The notes under the pieces were generated by a model, which saw nothing but the letters and a program-made list of their open reading frames with translations, did not search any database and was not told the origin of the DNA. A program made the position numbers and the translations under genes. This document shows positions 14,589-23,352 of a DNA stretch of 32,110 nucleotides, piece by piece. This DNA is from DAOUAT01 sp964551735. GTDB lineage: Bacteria; Chloroflexota; Anaerolineae; CG2-30-64-16. Position 1 is the stretch's first letter. Each line of letters opens with the position of its first letter. The stretch spans positions 1-32,110 of the forward strand of contig CAZKEF010000057.1 of assembly GCA_964551735.1 (NCBI GenBank). Direction: 5' to 3'.

Positions 14589-17500
14589 ATGAACCTCAAC
14601 TCCTTCCTACGCGTACTCCTATTATCGGTCATAGCGCTTGGTCTGGCGCCCCCCGGCGCGGCAGCGCAAACCGCGCCGGACACACCTACCCGACTGGTTC
14701 TCCTGAGCAAGCTCGACGGCCCACCACTGCCGGCAGATCTGGCCATCCTTGAAGCGTATGGGGAGGCGTTTGTCCTGGCCCGGGTCACCGACGCGCAGCT
14801 CGAGGCGCTGCCCGCGGCCAACATTATGGATCGGATGGCCGATCGGACGGTCGTCTCGCTCATCTCGATGCAATTCGACACACAGGCGGGCGAGCCCTTC
14901 ATCCCGGATAACCTGCGCGCCGCGGCCGATGACCCTTACTTCCTTGTCCAGTTCTACGGGCCGATCAAGGAAGCGTGGAAAGCGGGCCTGGAGAAGCTGG
15001 GCCTGACCTTCCTGGCTTACTGGCCCCACTACACCTACATGGTGCACATGGATCCCGCGCTGCTGGAGAAGGTGCAAGCGGCGCATGCGGTGCAGTGGGT
15101 CGGACGTTACCACCCAGCCTACCGGCTGGCGTCAGACGAGGAGCTGGCCCAGGCCGAGACGGACGGGGACCGGCTGGCGGTCGAGGTTTCGACCTTCACC
15201 GGCGTTGATGCAGCCGCGTTCCGGTCAGGCGTGGAGGCGGCCGGCGCGATCATCGAGCTATTCGAGGTCAGGGATGACGGCGCGCTCATGGCCCGCGCCT
15301 GGGCGAGCCGCGATCGGCTGCCGGCCCTGGCGGCCCTGCGCGGGGTATTCCGCGTCGAGCCGTACTCGCGGCCCCAGCTCCACAACGACGGCGCGACCCA
15401 GGTGATGCACACCAGGGACCTGTGGAAGGCGAACCGCAACGGACTGCTGCAGGACCTGATGGGCGCGGGCCAGACCGGCGGTGCGGTGGATTCGGGGCTG
15501 GATATCAAGACCACCACCCCGAACATCCTGGACTTCTACGATTACACCGGTGGGGTGAAAACCAGCCGCGTCGTGTATAACCAAAACGGCGCGGGTTGTG
15601 GAGGGTTATGCCCATGCACCGCCACCGATGACGCGACCGGCGGCGGGCACGGCACGCACGTCTCGGGCACGATGGTGGGCAACGGCTACGCCTCGCTGGC
15701 GCAGCGCGGCCTGACGGGCTTCGCCACGGCTGCCGACCCCTCTTTCGACTACGCGTGGGCGGTCGGCCAGGCGCCAGAGGCCAAGATCGCCATGATCCAC
15801 GCAGGGGGCACCAGCGGCGGCATCTGTGTCTCCGCCCAGACGGACTGGACCACGTTGTACAACCAGGGTGCGCGCGCCACCAACAACTCCTGGGGCAACT
15901 CGACGTACAGCTACAGCGGCAACTCCCGCACCGCCGACTACGTCATGTGGACCTACCAGGACTACCTGCTGGTAAACTCGGCCGGCAATGCCGGGCCGGG
16001 CGCCGACACCGTTGCCCAGCCCGCCAACGCCAAGAACATCCTCACCGTGGGCGCTTCCGGCAACCACCGCTCGGTCTGGGACACGAGCCAGACTTCCAGT
16101 GTGCTGACCGACTTCTCCAGTCACGGACCTCTTGGCACCAGCGGCGACACCCGGTTCAAGCCGGACATCGTCGCGCCGGGGGCCGATGTGCTCTCCACCC
16201 GCTCCACCGCCATCGCGGACGCCACCATCGGGTTATGGCAGAACGAGCCGGGGGACGGCGGCGGCAACGGCACCGGCACCCTGGACTACGCCTGGAGCGG
16301 CGGCACCTCCATGTCCAGCCCGCAGGTCACCGGCGCGGCGTTGATCGTGCGCGACTACTTCCAGGACATCCAGGGGCTGGGCAGCGCCACCCCACCCAGC
16401 GCGGCGCTGATCAAGGCGACACTGGTGAACGGCGCGGTGGACATGGGCTACGGCTACGAGGCGAACACCACGGCCTATCCCTACGGCGGCCGCAACATGC
16501 AGGGCTGGGGGATGGCCAACCTGGAGCAGGCGCTGACCCCGCGCGCACCGCGGTCTTTCTTCTACGACGACTTCACCGACATCACCAACAGCACGCGCCA
16601 GTCCACGATGGGCATGAACAGCAACGGAGACTACGTACAGTACACCGTAAGCGTGGTTGACAGCAGCGAGCCGCTCAAGATCACCGTGACGTGGACTGAC
16701 TTCGCAAACACCAGCACCAGCACCTACGCGCAAAATAACCTGGACTTGCTGGCGACGGCGCCGAACGGGACGACGGTGTACCGGGGCAACAACTTCAGCG
16801 GCTCCTGGTCGCAGAGCGGCACCACCGTCGCGTTCGACACCCTGAACAACACTGAGGCGGTCTATCTCCAGGCCCCGGCAACCGGCACGTGGACCATCCG
16901 CGTGACGATGACGGACACCGGGATAACCGGAACCCAGCCCTTCGCGCTCGTTGTCTCGGGCGGGCTGGGAGTGACGCCGACGTGGACCCGCACCTGCTCC
17001 GGCACGGCAGGCACATGCGCCAACGCGCGCGGTGGCACCTCAGCGCAGCCTTACTATCCCTCGCTCAAACCTCTTGAAGGAACCAAGGAACACGTTCCGG
17101 CCGGCGGCACGTTCCAGACCTCCATGCGGGTGACGAACTGGGGCAGCAACGCCGACACGATCAGCCTGTCGGCCGCGGCCACGACCCTGACCGGCGCGGC
17201 CGCATCCGGCTTCACTATCACCTTCAGCCCGGCCGGCCCGCTCAGCCTGGCGTCTGGCGCGCACCAGGATGTTGCGGTCGCCTATGCGATCGGGAGCGGG
17301 GTCACGAACGGACCCTACGATATCTCCCTGACCGCGGCCTCGGCCGGCACCGGCGGCCGTAAAGATGTGCGCGTGATCGGCCTGAACGTCCAGCCGGACA
17401 CCGACATCTCCAACAGCGGCCGCCTGGGCACTGGCGTCGTCTCGCTGGCGGGCTCGGCTCAGGTCTCCCCCAGCTTCTGGACGTGCCCAGGTGACGCGGA

Positions 17501-19133
17501 CAACCTGTGGGTGGCGTACCTCACCACAGAGGCGCATACCGGCAGCCCGGCCGAGGTCTGGGCGGCGCGTTCCACCGACGGCGGTGTAAGCTGGACCAAA
17601 TGGCAGGTGGATGCCAACGATGCCTATACCTACTTCCCCCCAGCTATCGCGGGCAGCGCGGACTGCAACAGCGTGACCGTCGCCTGGGCCCAGGAGCGGA
17701 ACGCCTCGAATTACTACCTCTACTCACGCACCTATAGCAGCGGCGAGTGGGGATTGGTCGGGCAGCGAGATTCCATCACCAATAACTCAAGCGCTGCCAT
17801 GAACGACGTGGCGGTGATCTATGACGGGGACACCAGCACAGCACCTGACATCGTGCTCGTCTGGTGGTACTACACCGGCACATCGTCGTCAACCGGTCTC
17901 CGCTATGCGGTGAACAACAACGGCGCATGGGGAAGCGCAGCGAACCTGGTCGTCGGCGCCAACCACCGCTACCCTGCACTGACTCTGGATACGAACAACC
18001 GCGTGTGGGTGGCCTGGAGCTACTCGGGAACCTCGCGCGACATCTACGTGAAGTATTTCGACGGCAGCACAAACGCATGGAACGCCACGAACTCGTCCGT
18101 CGGCGTGGCAGCCACGAGTAACCGCGAAAACCATCCGGCGATCTTCTACGCGAACAACAAGCTCTGGCTGGCTTGGAACCGTTACACGGACTACAGCAAC
18201 GCCACGCCCGTTCTGTACTACAGCTACACAACCTCGACCCTGCCCACACTCGCCTGGGCAGCGGCCCAGGGGCCATACGGCACCCGGCTGGCCGAGCACA
18301 CACCGCCTTCCATCACCGGCGACGCCAGTTATAGTTACATCGCGTACTTGACCTACGACCAAACGTTTGCGGCCGCGACGGCCTCCTTCTTCCGCGGGGC
18401 CAATATCTATGTGCTGCGGACGCCGGCGGCCGGGGGCTCGCCGAACGCGACGTACCAGCTTACGTCCACCGTGGATGATCCGCCGCTCTACGCGCGCGGC
18501 AACGCGGGCACGCCTCAACTGCGGTGGGCGACGACTACAGTGAACAACACGACGGTCACCGGCCCTACGCTGCTCTACAGCAAGAATCCCCCCGGCAACA
18601 ACGCCCCCGACTACAGCGCTAACCTGGGGGTCAGCCAGGCCCTGTACAACCTGGAGGAGAACTTCGATCTTTACCTGGCGCAGCTCGGTGTGACCCCCAC
18701 CGCGATCACCCTGGCTGCCATGGCCGCGACGGGCCAGGCCGACGCGGTCGAAGTCACCTGGGACACGGTCAGCGAGGTGGCGAACGCAGGCTTCAACCTG
18801 TACCGGGACATCTCGGACTCGGGGGCGGGGGTCAAACTGAACGAGGACCTGATCCCCTCCCAGGGCTCCGGCAGCCCCGAGGGCTACCACTACGTCTACC
18901 TGGACAGCGCGGACCTGGCGCCCAACACGACGTACTGGTACTGGCTGGAGGACGTGAGCACGTCCGGCATCGCGACCCGGCACGAGCCGATCAGCGTGCT
19001 GTACGAGGGTGAGCCGACCGCGGTGGGGCTGGCGGCGTTCGGCGGCGCGCGCGCAGCGGGGCCGGCGTTGATCGGGCTGGCGGCGCTGGCCGCTCTGGCC
19101 CTGGCCGGCGCGGTGCGGCGGCGCCGGGCTTGA
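14589..19133 (+). CDS. Secreted S8 peptidase (KP-43-like) with beta-propeller
   Basis: 1514 aa. ATG 14589 gives MNLNSFLRVLLLSVIALGLA and a signal peptide ending GAAA before QTA. The in-frame ATG at 14502 would bury the signal peptide. A two-part prodomain spans about 30-260 and is related to that of the truncated subtilase at 27777 (LVQFYGPIKEAW against LVQFVGPIRQEW). Catalytic residues are Asp301 (GGAVDSGLD), His354 (GGGHGTHVSG), Asn467 (NSAGNAGPG) and Ser574 (GGTSMSSPQVTG). A KP-43-type jelly-roll follows (about 650-800, EPLKITVTWTDF), then a linker domain. A predicted beta-propeller (about 950-1340) contains an Asp-box (STDGGVSW) and repeated V-A-W-blade motifs. The shared C-terminal module runs from residue 1370, ending in RRRRA. 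It probably acts extracellularly; the propeller may bind glycans or proteins. Confidence 0.93.
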   Translation: MNLNSFLRVLLLSVIALGLAPPGAAAQTAPDTPTRLVLLSKLDGPPLPADLAILEAYGEAFVLARVTDAQLEALPAANIMDRMADRTVVSLISMQFDTQAGEPFIPDNLRAAADDPYFLVQFYGPIKEAWKAGLEKLGLTFLAYWPHYTYMVHMDPALLEKVQAAHAVQWVGRYHPAYRLASDEELAQAETDGDRLAVEVSTFTGVDAAAFRSGVEAAGAIIELFEVRDDGALMARAWASRDRLPALAALRGVFRVEPYSRPQLHNDGATQVMHTRDLWKANRNGLLQDLMGAGQTGGAVDSGLDIKTTTPNILDFYDYTGGVKTSRVVYNQNGAGCGGLCPCTATDDATGGGHGTHVSGTMVGNGYASLAQRGLTGFATAADPSFDYAWAVGQAPEAKIAMIHAGGTSGGICVSAQTDWTTLYNQGARATNNSWGNSTYSYSGNSRTADYVMWTYQDYLLVNSAGNAGPGADTVAQPANAKNILTVGASGNHRSVWDTSQTSSVLTDFSSHGPLGTSGDTRFKPDIVAPGADVLSTRSTAIADATIGLWQNEPGDGGGNGTGTLDYAWSGGTSMSSPQVTGAALIVRDYFQDIQGLGSATPPSAALIKATLVNGAVDMGYGYEANTTAYPYGGRNMQGWGMANLEQALTPRAPRSFFYDDFTDITNSTRQSTMGMNSNGDYVQYTVSVVDSSEPLKITVTWTDFANTSTSTYAQNNLDLLATAPNGTTVYRGNNFSGSWSQSGTTVAFDTLNNTEAVYLQAPATGTWTIRVTMTDTGITGTQPFALVVSGGLGVTPTWTRTCSGTAGTCANARGGTSAQPYYPSLKPLEGTKEHVPAGGTFQTSMRVTNWGSNADTISLSAAATTLTGAAASGFTITFSPAGPLSLASGAHQDVAVAYAIGSGVTNGPYDISLTAASAGTGGRKDVRVIGLNVQPDTDISNSGRLGTGVVSLAGSAQVSPSFWTCPGDADNLWVAYLTTEAHTGSPAEVWAARSTDGGVSWTKWQVDANDAYTYFPPAIAGSADCNSVTVAWAQERNASNYYLYSRTYSSGEWGLVGQRDSITNNSSAAMNDVAVIYDGDTSTAPDIVLVWWYYTGTSSSTGLRYAVNNNGAWGSAANLVVGANHRYPALTLDTNNRVWVAWSYSGTSRDIYVKYFDGSTNAWNATNSSVGVAATSNRENHPAIFYANNKLWLAWNRYTDYSNATPVLYYSYTTSTLPTLAWAAAQGPYGTRLAEHTPPSITGDASYSYIAYLTYDQTFAAATASFFRGANIYVLRTPAAGGSPNATYQLTSTVDDPPLYARGNAGTPQLRWATTTVNNTTVTGPTLLYSKNPPGNNAPDYSANLGVSQALYNLEENFDLYLAQLGVTPTAITLAAMAATGQADAVEVTWDTVSEVANAGFNLYRDISDSGAGVKLNEDLIPSQGSGSPEGYHYVYLDSADLAPNTTYWYWLEDVSTSGIATRHEPISVLYEGEPTAVGLAAFGGARAAGPALIGLAALAALALAGAVRRRRA
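18696..19133 (+). repeat. Shared C-terminal module, copy 3
   Basis: Encodes PTAITLAAMAATGQADAVEV onward. It is the most diverged of the complete copies (ISDSGAGVKLN, STSGIATRHEP) and ends in a helix with RRRRA. Confidence 0.9.
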
Positions 19134-19168
19134 AAAGGGGACGCCGATCCGCCTGATTTCCCTGATCA
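19134..19168 (+). repeat. Dispersed 35-bp 3'-flank repeat, copy B
   Basis: AAAGGGGACGCCGATCCGCC followed by TGATTTCCCTGATCA. It matches 14238-14272 and starts directly after the TGA of the subtilase gene. A run of GTTGAAC/GTTGGAAC-like short repeats follows (about 19171-19210). Confidence 0.8.
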
Positions 19169-19221
19169 AGGTTGAACGTTGGAACGTTGGAACATTAGAA
19201 CGGTGGAAGGATGGAGGTCGT

Positions 19222-22200
19222 ATGCTGCGTCGCGTGTTGGTCTCGGTGGTGTTGTTGATCCTGGTGGCGCTGCTGCCGGCCGCAGGCCTGGCGGGCGTCA
19301 CGGGGCAGGAAGCTGCGCCCGAAAAACTGCCGGACGGCCCTTTCGTCGCGCGCATTTACTACGAACAACTGGAGGATTACCGCGGCCTGGCGGGGTTCGA
19401 CGTCTTTGAGTACAACAACGTGCAGGAGAAGTACTGGCTGGCCGCCGTGGATGCCGAGCAGTACGACAGGCTGCAGGCGCTGGGGTTCCGGGTGCAGGTG
19501 GACGAGGTGGAGACCGCCAGCTTCGCCCAGTTGGCCGTGCCCCTGACGGAACAGGTCGGGGTTGACGCGATCCCAGGCTACTCCTGTTACCGCACGGTGG
19601 AGGAAACCTTCGCGACCGCGCAAGCCATCGTCGCCAACCATCCGACCCTGGCAACCTGGAGCGACGTGGGGAACTCCTGGGAGAAGAGCGTCGGCCAGCC
19701 CGACGGCTACGACTTAATGGTGCTGGTGCTGACCAACTCAGCCGTGGCCGGCCCGAAGCCGAAGCTCTTCATCACCGCCTCGATCCACGCGCGCGAGTAC
19801 ACCCCGGCCGAGCTGGCCACCCGCTTCGCGGAGCACCTGGTGGACAACTACGGCACGGACGCGGACGCCACCTGGCTGCTGGACCACCACGAGATCCACC
19901 TGATGCTCCAGGCCAACCCCGACGGCCGCAAGGAGGCCGAGGCGGGCTACTCGTGGCGCAAGAACACCAACGAGAACTACTGCGGCGTCACCAGCAGTAA
20001 CCGCGGGGCCGACCTGAACCGCAACTTCACCTTCAAGTGGGGCTGCTGCGGGGGCTCCAGCGGGTATCCATGCGACGCAACCTACCGCGGCCCGGCGGCC
20101 AACTCGGAGCCGGAGACCCAGGCCATCCAGGCCTACATGGCCGCGATCTTCCCGGACCAGCGCGGGCCGAACGACACCGATGCCGCGCCGGCCGACGCGA
20201 CGGGCATCTACATCGATCTCCACTCCTACAGCGAGTTGGTGCTGTGGCCGTGGGGCTGGACGAGCACGAACGCGCCGAATGCGACCCAGCTCCAGACGCT
20301 GGGCCGCAAATTCGCCTACTTCAACAGCTACACGCCGCAGAAAGCGTACTCGCTGTACCCCACCGATGGCACGACCAATGACCATGCCTACGGCGTCTAC
20401 GGTGTTGCGGGATATTGCTTCGAGCTGGGCACCGCGTTCTTCCAGGCGTGCACCACCTTCGAAAGCACCATCTATCCCAACAACCTCCAGGCGCTGATCT
20501 ATGCGGCCAAGGTCGTCCGCACCCCCTACATGACGCCGCTGGGGCCGGACGCGTTGAGCCTGGCAGTCGCCCCGGATGCGGTCACCATCGGCGAGCCGGC
20601 AGTCTTGACCGCGACCATCAACGACACGCGCTACCGCAGCGGGGCCGGCGAGCCGACGCAGGCCATCGCCGCGGCCGAGTATTACGTGGACACACCGCCG
20701 TGGCAGGGAGGCGCCGCCATCGCCATGGCGGCCAGCGACGGCAGCTTCAACAGCACGGTCGAAAACGTCACTGCGACGGTGGGCACGGCCGGCCTGGCCC
20801 CGGGCCGGCACATCGTCTTCGTGCGCGGCCGGGACGCCAACGGCAACTGGGGCGCGTTCAGCGCGGTCTTCCTGGAGACCCGCATGTTCACCGTCACGCC
20901 GGCCAGCCTGGCGATCTGCGCGCCGGCCGACGCCGCGTACACGGTGAACGTGGGCTACGCGGCCAGCGTCGCGCTGAGCGCGGGCGGCGCGCCGGCCGGG
21001 ACGACCGTGACGTTCGCGCCCAACCCGGTGACCGGCCCGGCCGGCAGCACGCTGACCATCGGCAGCACCGGCGCCGCGGCCGCGGGCAGCTACACGGTGG
21101 CCGTGACCGGCATCGGCGGCCCGTTCAGCCAGACCACGCCGGTGCAACTGGACATCGCGACGCCGCTGGCCGCGGGCCCGGCCCTGGCCGCGCCGGCCGA
21201 CGGCAGCACGGATATCGCCACCACGACGGGCTTCACCTGGAACGCGGTCGCGGGGGCGACCGGCTATGACATCGAGGTGGCGACCGACCCGGCGTTCACC
21301 AACATCGTGGCGTCAGCCTACGATCTGGCGGGGACGAGCTTCACGCCGGGGAGCGCACTCGCGGCGGATACGGTGCATTACTGGCGGGTGTACGCTGAGA
21401 ACGGCTGCGGGAGCCGGGCCTCGAGCATCCGCGCGTTCCGCACGGCCGCGGCCGGCTGCGTCACCTACGCCAGCAGCGACGTGCCTAAGACGATCAGTGA
21501 CCTGACGACGATCTACAGTAACATCACCGTTCCCGACGTCTTCAGCGTCACCGACGTCAACGTCACGATAGGCTCGATCGTTCACACCTATGACGCTGAC
21601 CTGGACATCTACCTCGAGCATCCGGACAATACCGCCGTCGAGCTCTCCACCGACAACGGCGGCAGCGGCGATCATTACACAAACACCGTCTTTGATGACG
21701 AGGTAAGCAACGTCATCGGAACGACCGGCAACAACACAGCGCCGTTCACCGGCACCTACAATCCTGAGGGCACCCTGGCGACGCTCGACGGCAAAACATC
21801 CTTCGGCACCTGGCAGCTGCGCATCTACGATGACGCTTCGCTGGATACCGGGACCCTGAACAGTTGGAGCCTGACCTTGTGCGGCGCGCCGACGACCCCT
21901 GCCGCCGACTACAGCGACCTGGCCAGCGCTTACGGCGTGGCGTGGCACACGGGCACGGGCGCGTGGCGGCTGGGCAGCGGGTGGACGGCGGACAGCAGCT
22001 TCGCCGCAGGGCATGACGACATCAACTACGGCGATGCCAGCGACGATGGCGTGGCTCGGGACGCCAACGCGAGCTGGAACGACGGCCGCGGGGAGGTGGA
22101 CGTCACCGTGACCGGGACCGCGGGCCAGTACGCCTGCCTCAACGCCTGGCTGGACTACAGCGACGGCACGGTGGTCGCGGGCACGCCCGACGCGCCCAAC

Positions 22201-22899
22201 GGCGCCTTCGACGCCAACGAGCACGTGGTGGTCAACCAGGCCCTGGGGCCCGGCACGACCCAGGTCACCTGGCCGCTGGCCTCCGGGGTGATTGACGCCA
22301 ATGCCCTGTACAACATGCGCTTCCGCCTGGTCCCCGCGCCCACGCCCACCGACCCGGGAAGCTGCAGCGGCGTCATCCTGGCCGCGGCGGCCCCGGCCGG
22401 CGGCGCGGACCTGACCGACGCCGCGGCCGGCGGCGAGGTGGAGGACTACACCTTCAGCGCCGGGCCCACCGCGATCCTGCTGGCCAGCATGACCGCAACG
22501 GGCCAGGCCGACGCGGTCGAAGTCACCTGGGACACGGTCAGCGAGGTGGCGAACGCGGGGTTCAACCTGTACCGGGACATCTCGGACGCAGGGCCAGGGG
22601 TCAAGCTGAACGAGGACCTGATCCCCTCCCAGGGCTCCGGCAGCCCCGAGGGCTACCATTACGTCTACCTGGACAGCGCGGACCTGGCGCCCAACACGAC
22701 CTACTGGTACTGGCTGGAGGACGTGAGCACGTCCGGCGTCGCGACCCGGCACGAGCCGATCAGCGTGCTGTACGAGGGCGAGCCGACCGCGGTCACGCTG
22801 GCGGCGTTCGGCGGCGCGCGCGCGGCGGGGCCCGCGTTAATCGGCCTGGCTGCGCTGGCCGCGCTGGCGGTGGCGGGGGTCGCGCGGCGGAAGCGGTAG
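19222..22899 (+). CDS. Secreted M14 zinc carboxypeptidase, multidomain
   Basis: 1225 aa. ATG 19222 follows a GGAGG-containing stretch and starts MLRRVLVSVVLLILVALLPA, a signal peptide. The M14 domain (about 115-437) keeps all key residues: zinc ligands His189 and Glu192 (SIHAREYTPAE) and His334 (DLHSYSELVLWPWG), substrate-binding Asn266-Arg267 (GADLNRNF), and catalytic Glu401 (YCFELGT). Downstream are Ig-like domains, a fibronectin-like domain (about 656-745), a proprotein-convertase P-like domain (about 746-893: DADLDIYLEHPDNT, GTWQLRIYDD) and a GEVED domain (about 897-1080, ending GGEVEDYTF). The shared C-terminal module runs from about residue 1082 and ends in VARRKR. It probably removes C-terminal residues from extracellular peptides made by the neighbouring subtilases. 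It may be co-transcribed with the upstream gene (88 bp away). An intrinsic terminator follows. Confidence 0.95.
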   Translation: MLRRVLVSVVLLILVALLPAAGLAGVTGQEAAPEKLPDGPFVARIYYEQLEDYRGLAGFDVFEYNNVQEKYWLAAVDAEQYDRLQALGFRVQVDEVETASFAQLAVPLTEQVGVDAIPGYSCYRTVEETFATAQAIVANHPTLATWSDVGNSWEKSVGQPDGYDLMVLVLTNSAVAGPKPKLFITASIHAREYTPAELATRFAEHLVDNYGTDADATWLLDHHEIHLMLQANPDGRKEAEAGYSWRKNTNENYCGVTSSNRGADLNRNFTFKWGCCGGSSGYPCDATYRGPAANSEPETQAIQAYMAAIFPDQRGPNDTDAAPADATGIYIDLHSYSELVLWPWGWTSTNAPNATQLQTLGRKFAYFNSYTPQKAYSLYPTDGTTNDHAYGVYGVAGYCFELGTAFFQACTTFESTIYPNNLQALIYAAKVVRTPYMTPLGPDALSLAVAPDAVTIGEPAVLTATINDTRYRSGAGEPTQAIAAAEYYVDTPPWQGGAAIAMAASDGSFNSTVENVTATVGTAGLAPGRHIVFVRGRDANGNWGAFSAVFLETRMFTVTPASLAICAPADAAYTVNVGYAASVALSAGGAPAGTTVTFAPNPVTGPAGSTLTIGSTGAAAAGSYTVAVTGIGGPFSQTTPVQLDIATPLAAGPALAAPADGSTDIATTTGFTWNAVAGATGYDIEVATDPAFTNIVASAYDLAGTSFTPGSALAADTVHYWRVYAENGCGSRASSIRAFRTAAAGCVTYASSDVPKTISDLTTIYSNITVPDVFSVTDVNVTIGSIVHTYDADLDIYLEHPDNTAVELSTDNGGSGDHYTNTVFDDEVSNVIGTTGNNTAPFTGTYNPEGTLATLDGKTSFGTWQLRIYDDASLDTGTLNSWSLTLCGAPTTPAADYSDLASAYGVAWHTGTGAWRLGSGWTADSSFAAGHDDINYGDASDDGVARDANASWNDGRGEVDVTVTGTAGQYACLNAWLDYSDGTVVAGTPDAPNGAFDANEHVVVNQALGPGTTQVTWPLASGVIDANALYNMRFRLVPAPTPTDPGSCSGVILAAAAPAGGADLTDAAAGGEVEDYTFSAGPTAILLASMTATGQADAVEVTWDTVSEVANAGFNLYRDISDAGPGVKLNEDLIPSQGSGSPEGYHYVYLDSADLAPNTTYWYWLEDVSTSGVATRHEPISVLYEGEPTAVTLAAFGGARAAGPALIGLAALAALAVAGVARRKR
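22057..22556 (+). repeat. 500-bp block identical to 31389-31888 (GEVED domain, copy 1)
   Basis: At a constant offset of 9332 bp I find no mismatch by eye between this block and the one in the last subtilase gene. It encodes most of the GEVED domain and the first 28 or so residues of the C-terminal module. Confidence 0.85.
22465..22899 (+). repeat. Shared C-terminal module, copy 4
   Basis: Encodes PTAILLASMTATGQADAVEV onward, then EPTAVTLAAFGGARAAGPAL, the helix and VARRKR. The core matches copies 1 and 5 base for base over about 295 bp. Confidence 0.9.
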
Positions 22900-22926
22900 A
22901 ACGTTGGAGGGTGGTGATTCCTATTC

Positions 22927-22958
22927 CCGCGCCGGGCGCACCCGGCGCGGTTTTTTTT
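22927..22958 (+). terminator. Rho-independent terminator
   Basis: CCGCGCCGGG (22927-22936), a CGCA loop, CCCGGCGCGG (22941-22950), then eight T. A perfect 10-bp GC stem and T-run, 27 bp after the carboxypeptidase stop. Confidence 0.93.
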
Positions 22959-23126
22959 GATCATAATATAGTAAGGCCACTGACCTAATTTGCCTGCCAA
23001 CGGGGAGTGCGGTATAAACTGAAACGGTATTGCCCCAGAACAAGTCATCACCTTAAAGCATTTTTTCCTACATAATCTTCCGTTATCTTATCTATAATAT
23101 TTGCCATAATAGACGATACACGACAT
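22959..23126. other. AT-rich intergenic region
   Basis: A markedly AT-rich stretch in a GC-rich window, between the terminator and the next promoter. No coding potential is seen. A TATAAT at 23093-23098 has no -35 at the right distance on the + strand. It may hold upstream promoter elements or regulator sites for the adhesin-like gene, but no specific operator is recognisable. Confidence 0.6.
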
Positions 23127-23155
23127 TTGACATTCAAACCCGAATGCTGTAATCT
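23127..23155 (+). promoter_or_regulatory. Sigma70-type promoter of the adhesin-like gene
   Basis: A perfect TTGACA at 23127-23132, a 17-bp spacer and TAATCT at 23150-23155. The predicted start near 23162 leaves a leader of about 190 nt. Confidence 0.65.
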
Positions 23156-23203
23156 CGATTGTAACATTTTTAACACAAAATAATGGACAGGGCGGGAGGG
23201 ACT

Positions 23204-23262
23204 TGCGGGCAACGGCGCCGGTGGGGGATATCCCCCGCGGCGCGCGCCAGCGCGTGCCCGCA
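23204..23262 (+). promoter_or_regulatory. Stable structured 5' leader (nested hairpin)
   Basis: TGCGGGCA (23204-23211) pairs perfectly with TGCCCGCA (23255-23262). Inside, CGCCG-G-T-GGGGG, ATAT and CCCCC-G-CGGCG form a second, very GC-rich hairpin. Composition switches abruptly from AT-rich to about 80% G+C here. No known riboswitch class is recognised. Confidence 0.5.
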
Positions 23263-23352
23263 GGCCGCCCGCCCCGCGCCCGTTCCGGCGTCGCCTGTCC
23301 TGCACGGGGCGCAGATTGCGCAACCATCCAAACCCGATCGGAGGAGGAGCAG

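Noticed and set aside
17889..19355. 488-aa minus-strand frame
   Set aside because: Mirror of the subtilase and module coding sequence. The same antisense frame appears opposite every copy of the module, as expected from codon bias.
23093..23098. TATAAT as a promoter -10 for the adhesin-like gene
   Set aside because: No -35-like hexamer 16-18 bp upstream. The TTGACA/TAATCT pair 34 bp downstream is better.
23204..23262. Known riboswitch (for example c-di-GMP or cobalamin)
   Set aside because: None of the conserved loop sequences I know for these classes can be found; only stem potential is visible.
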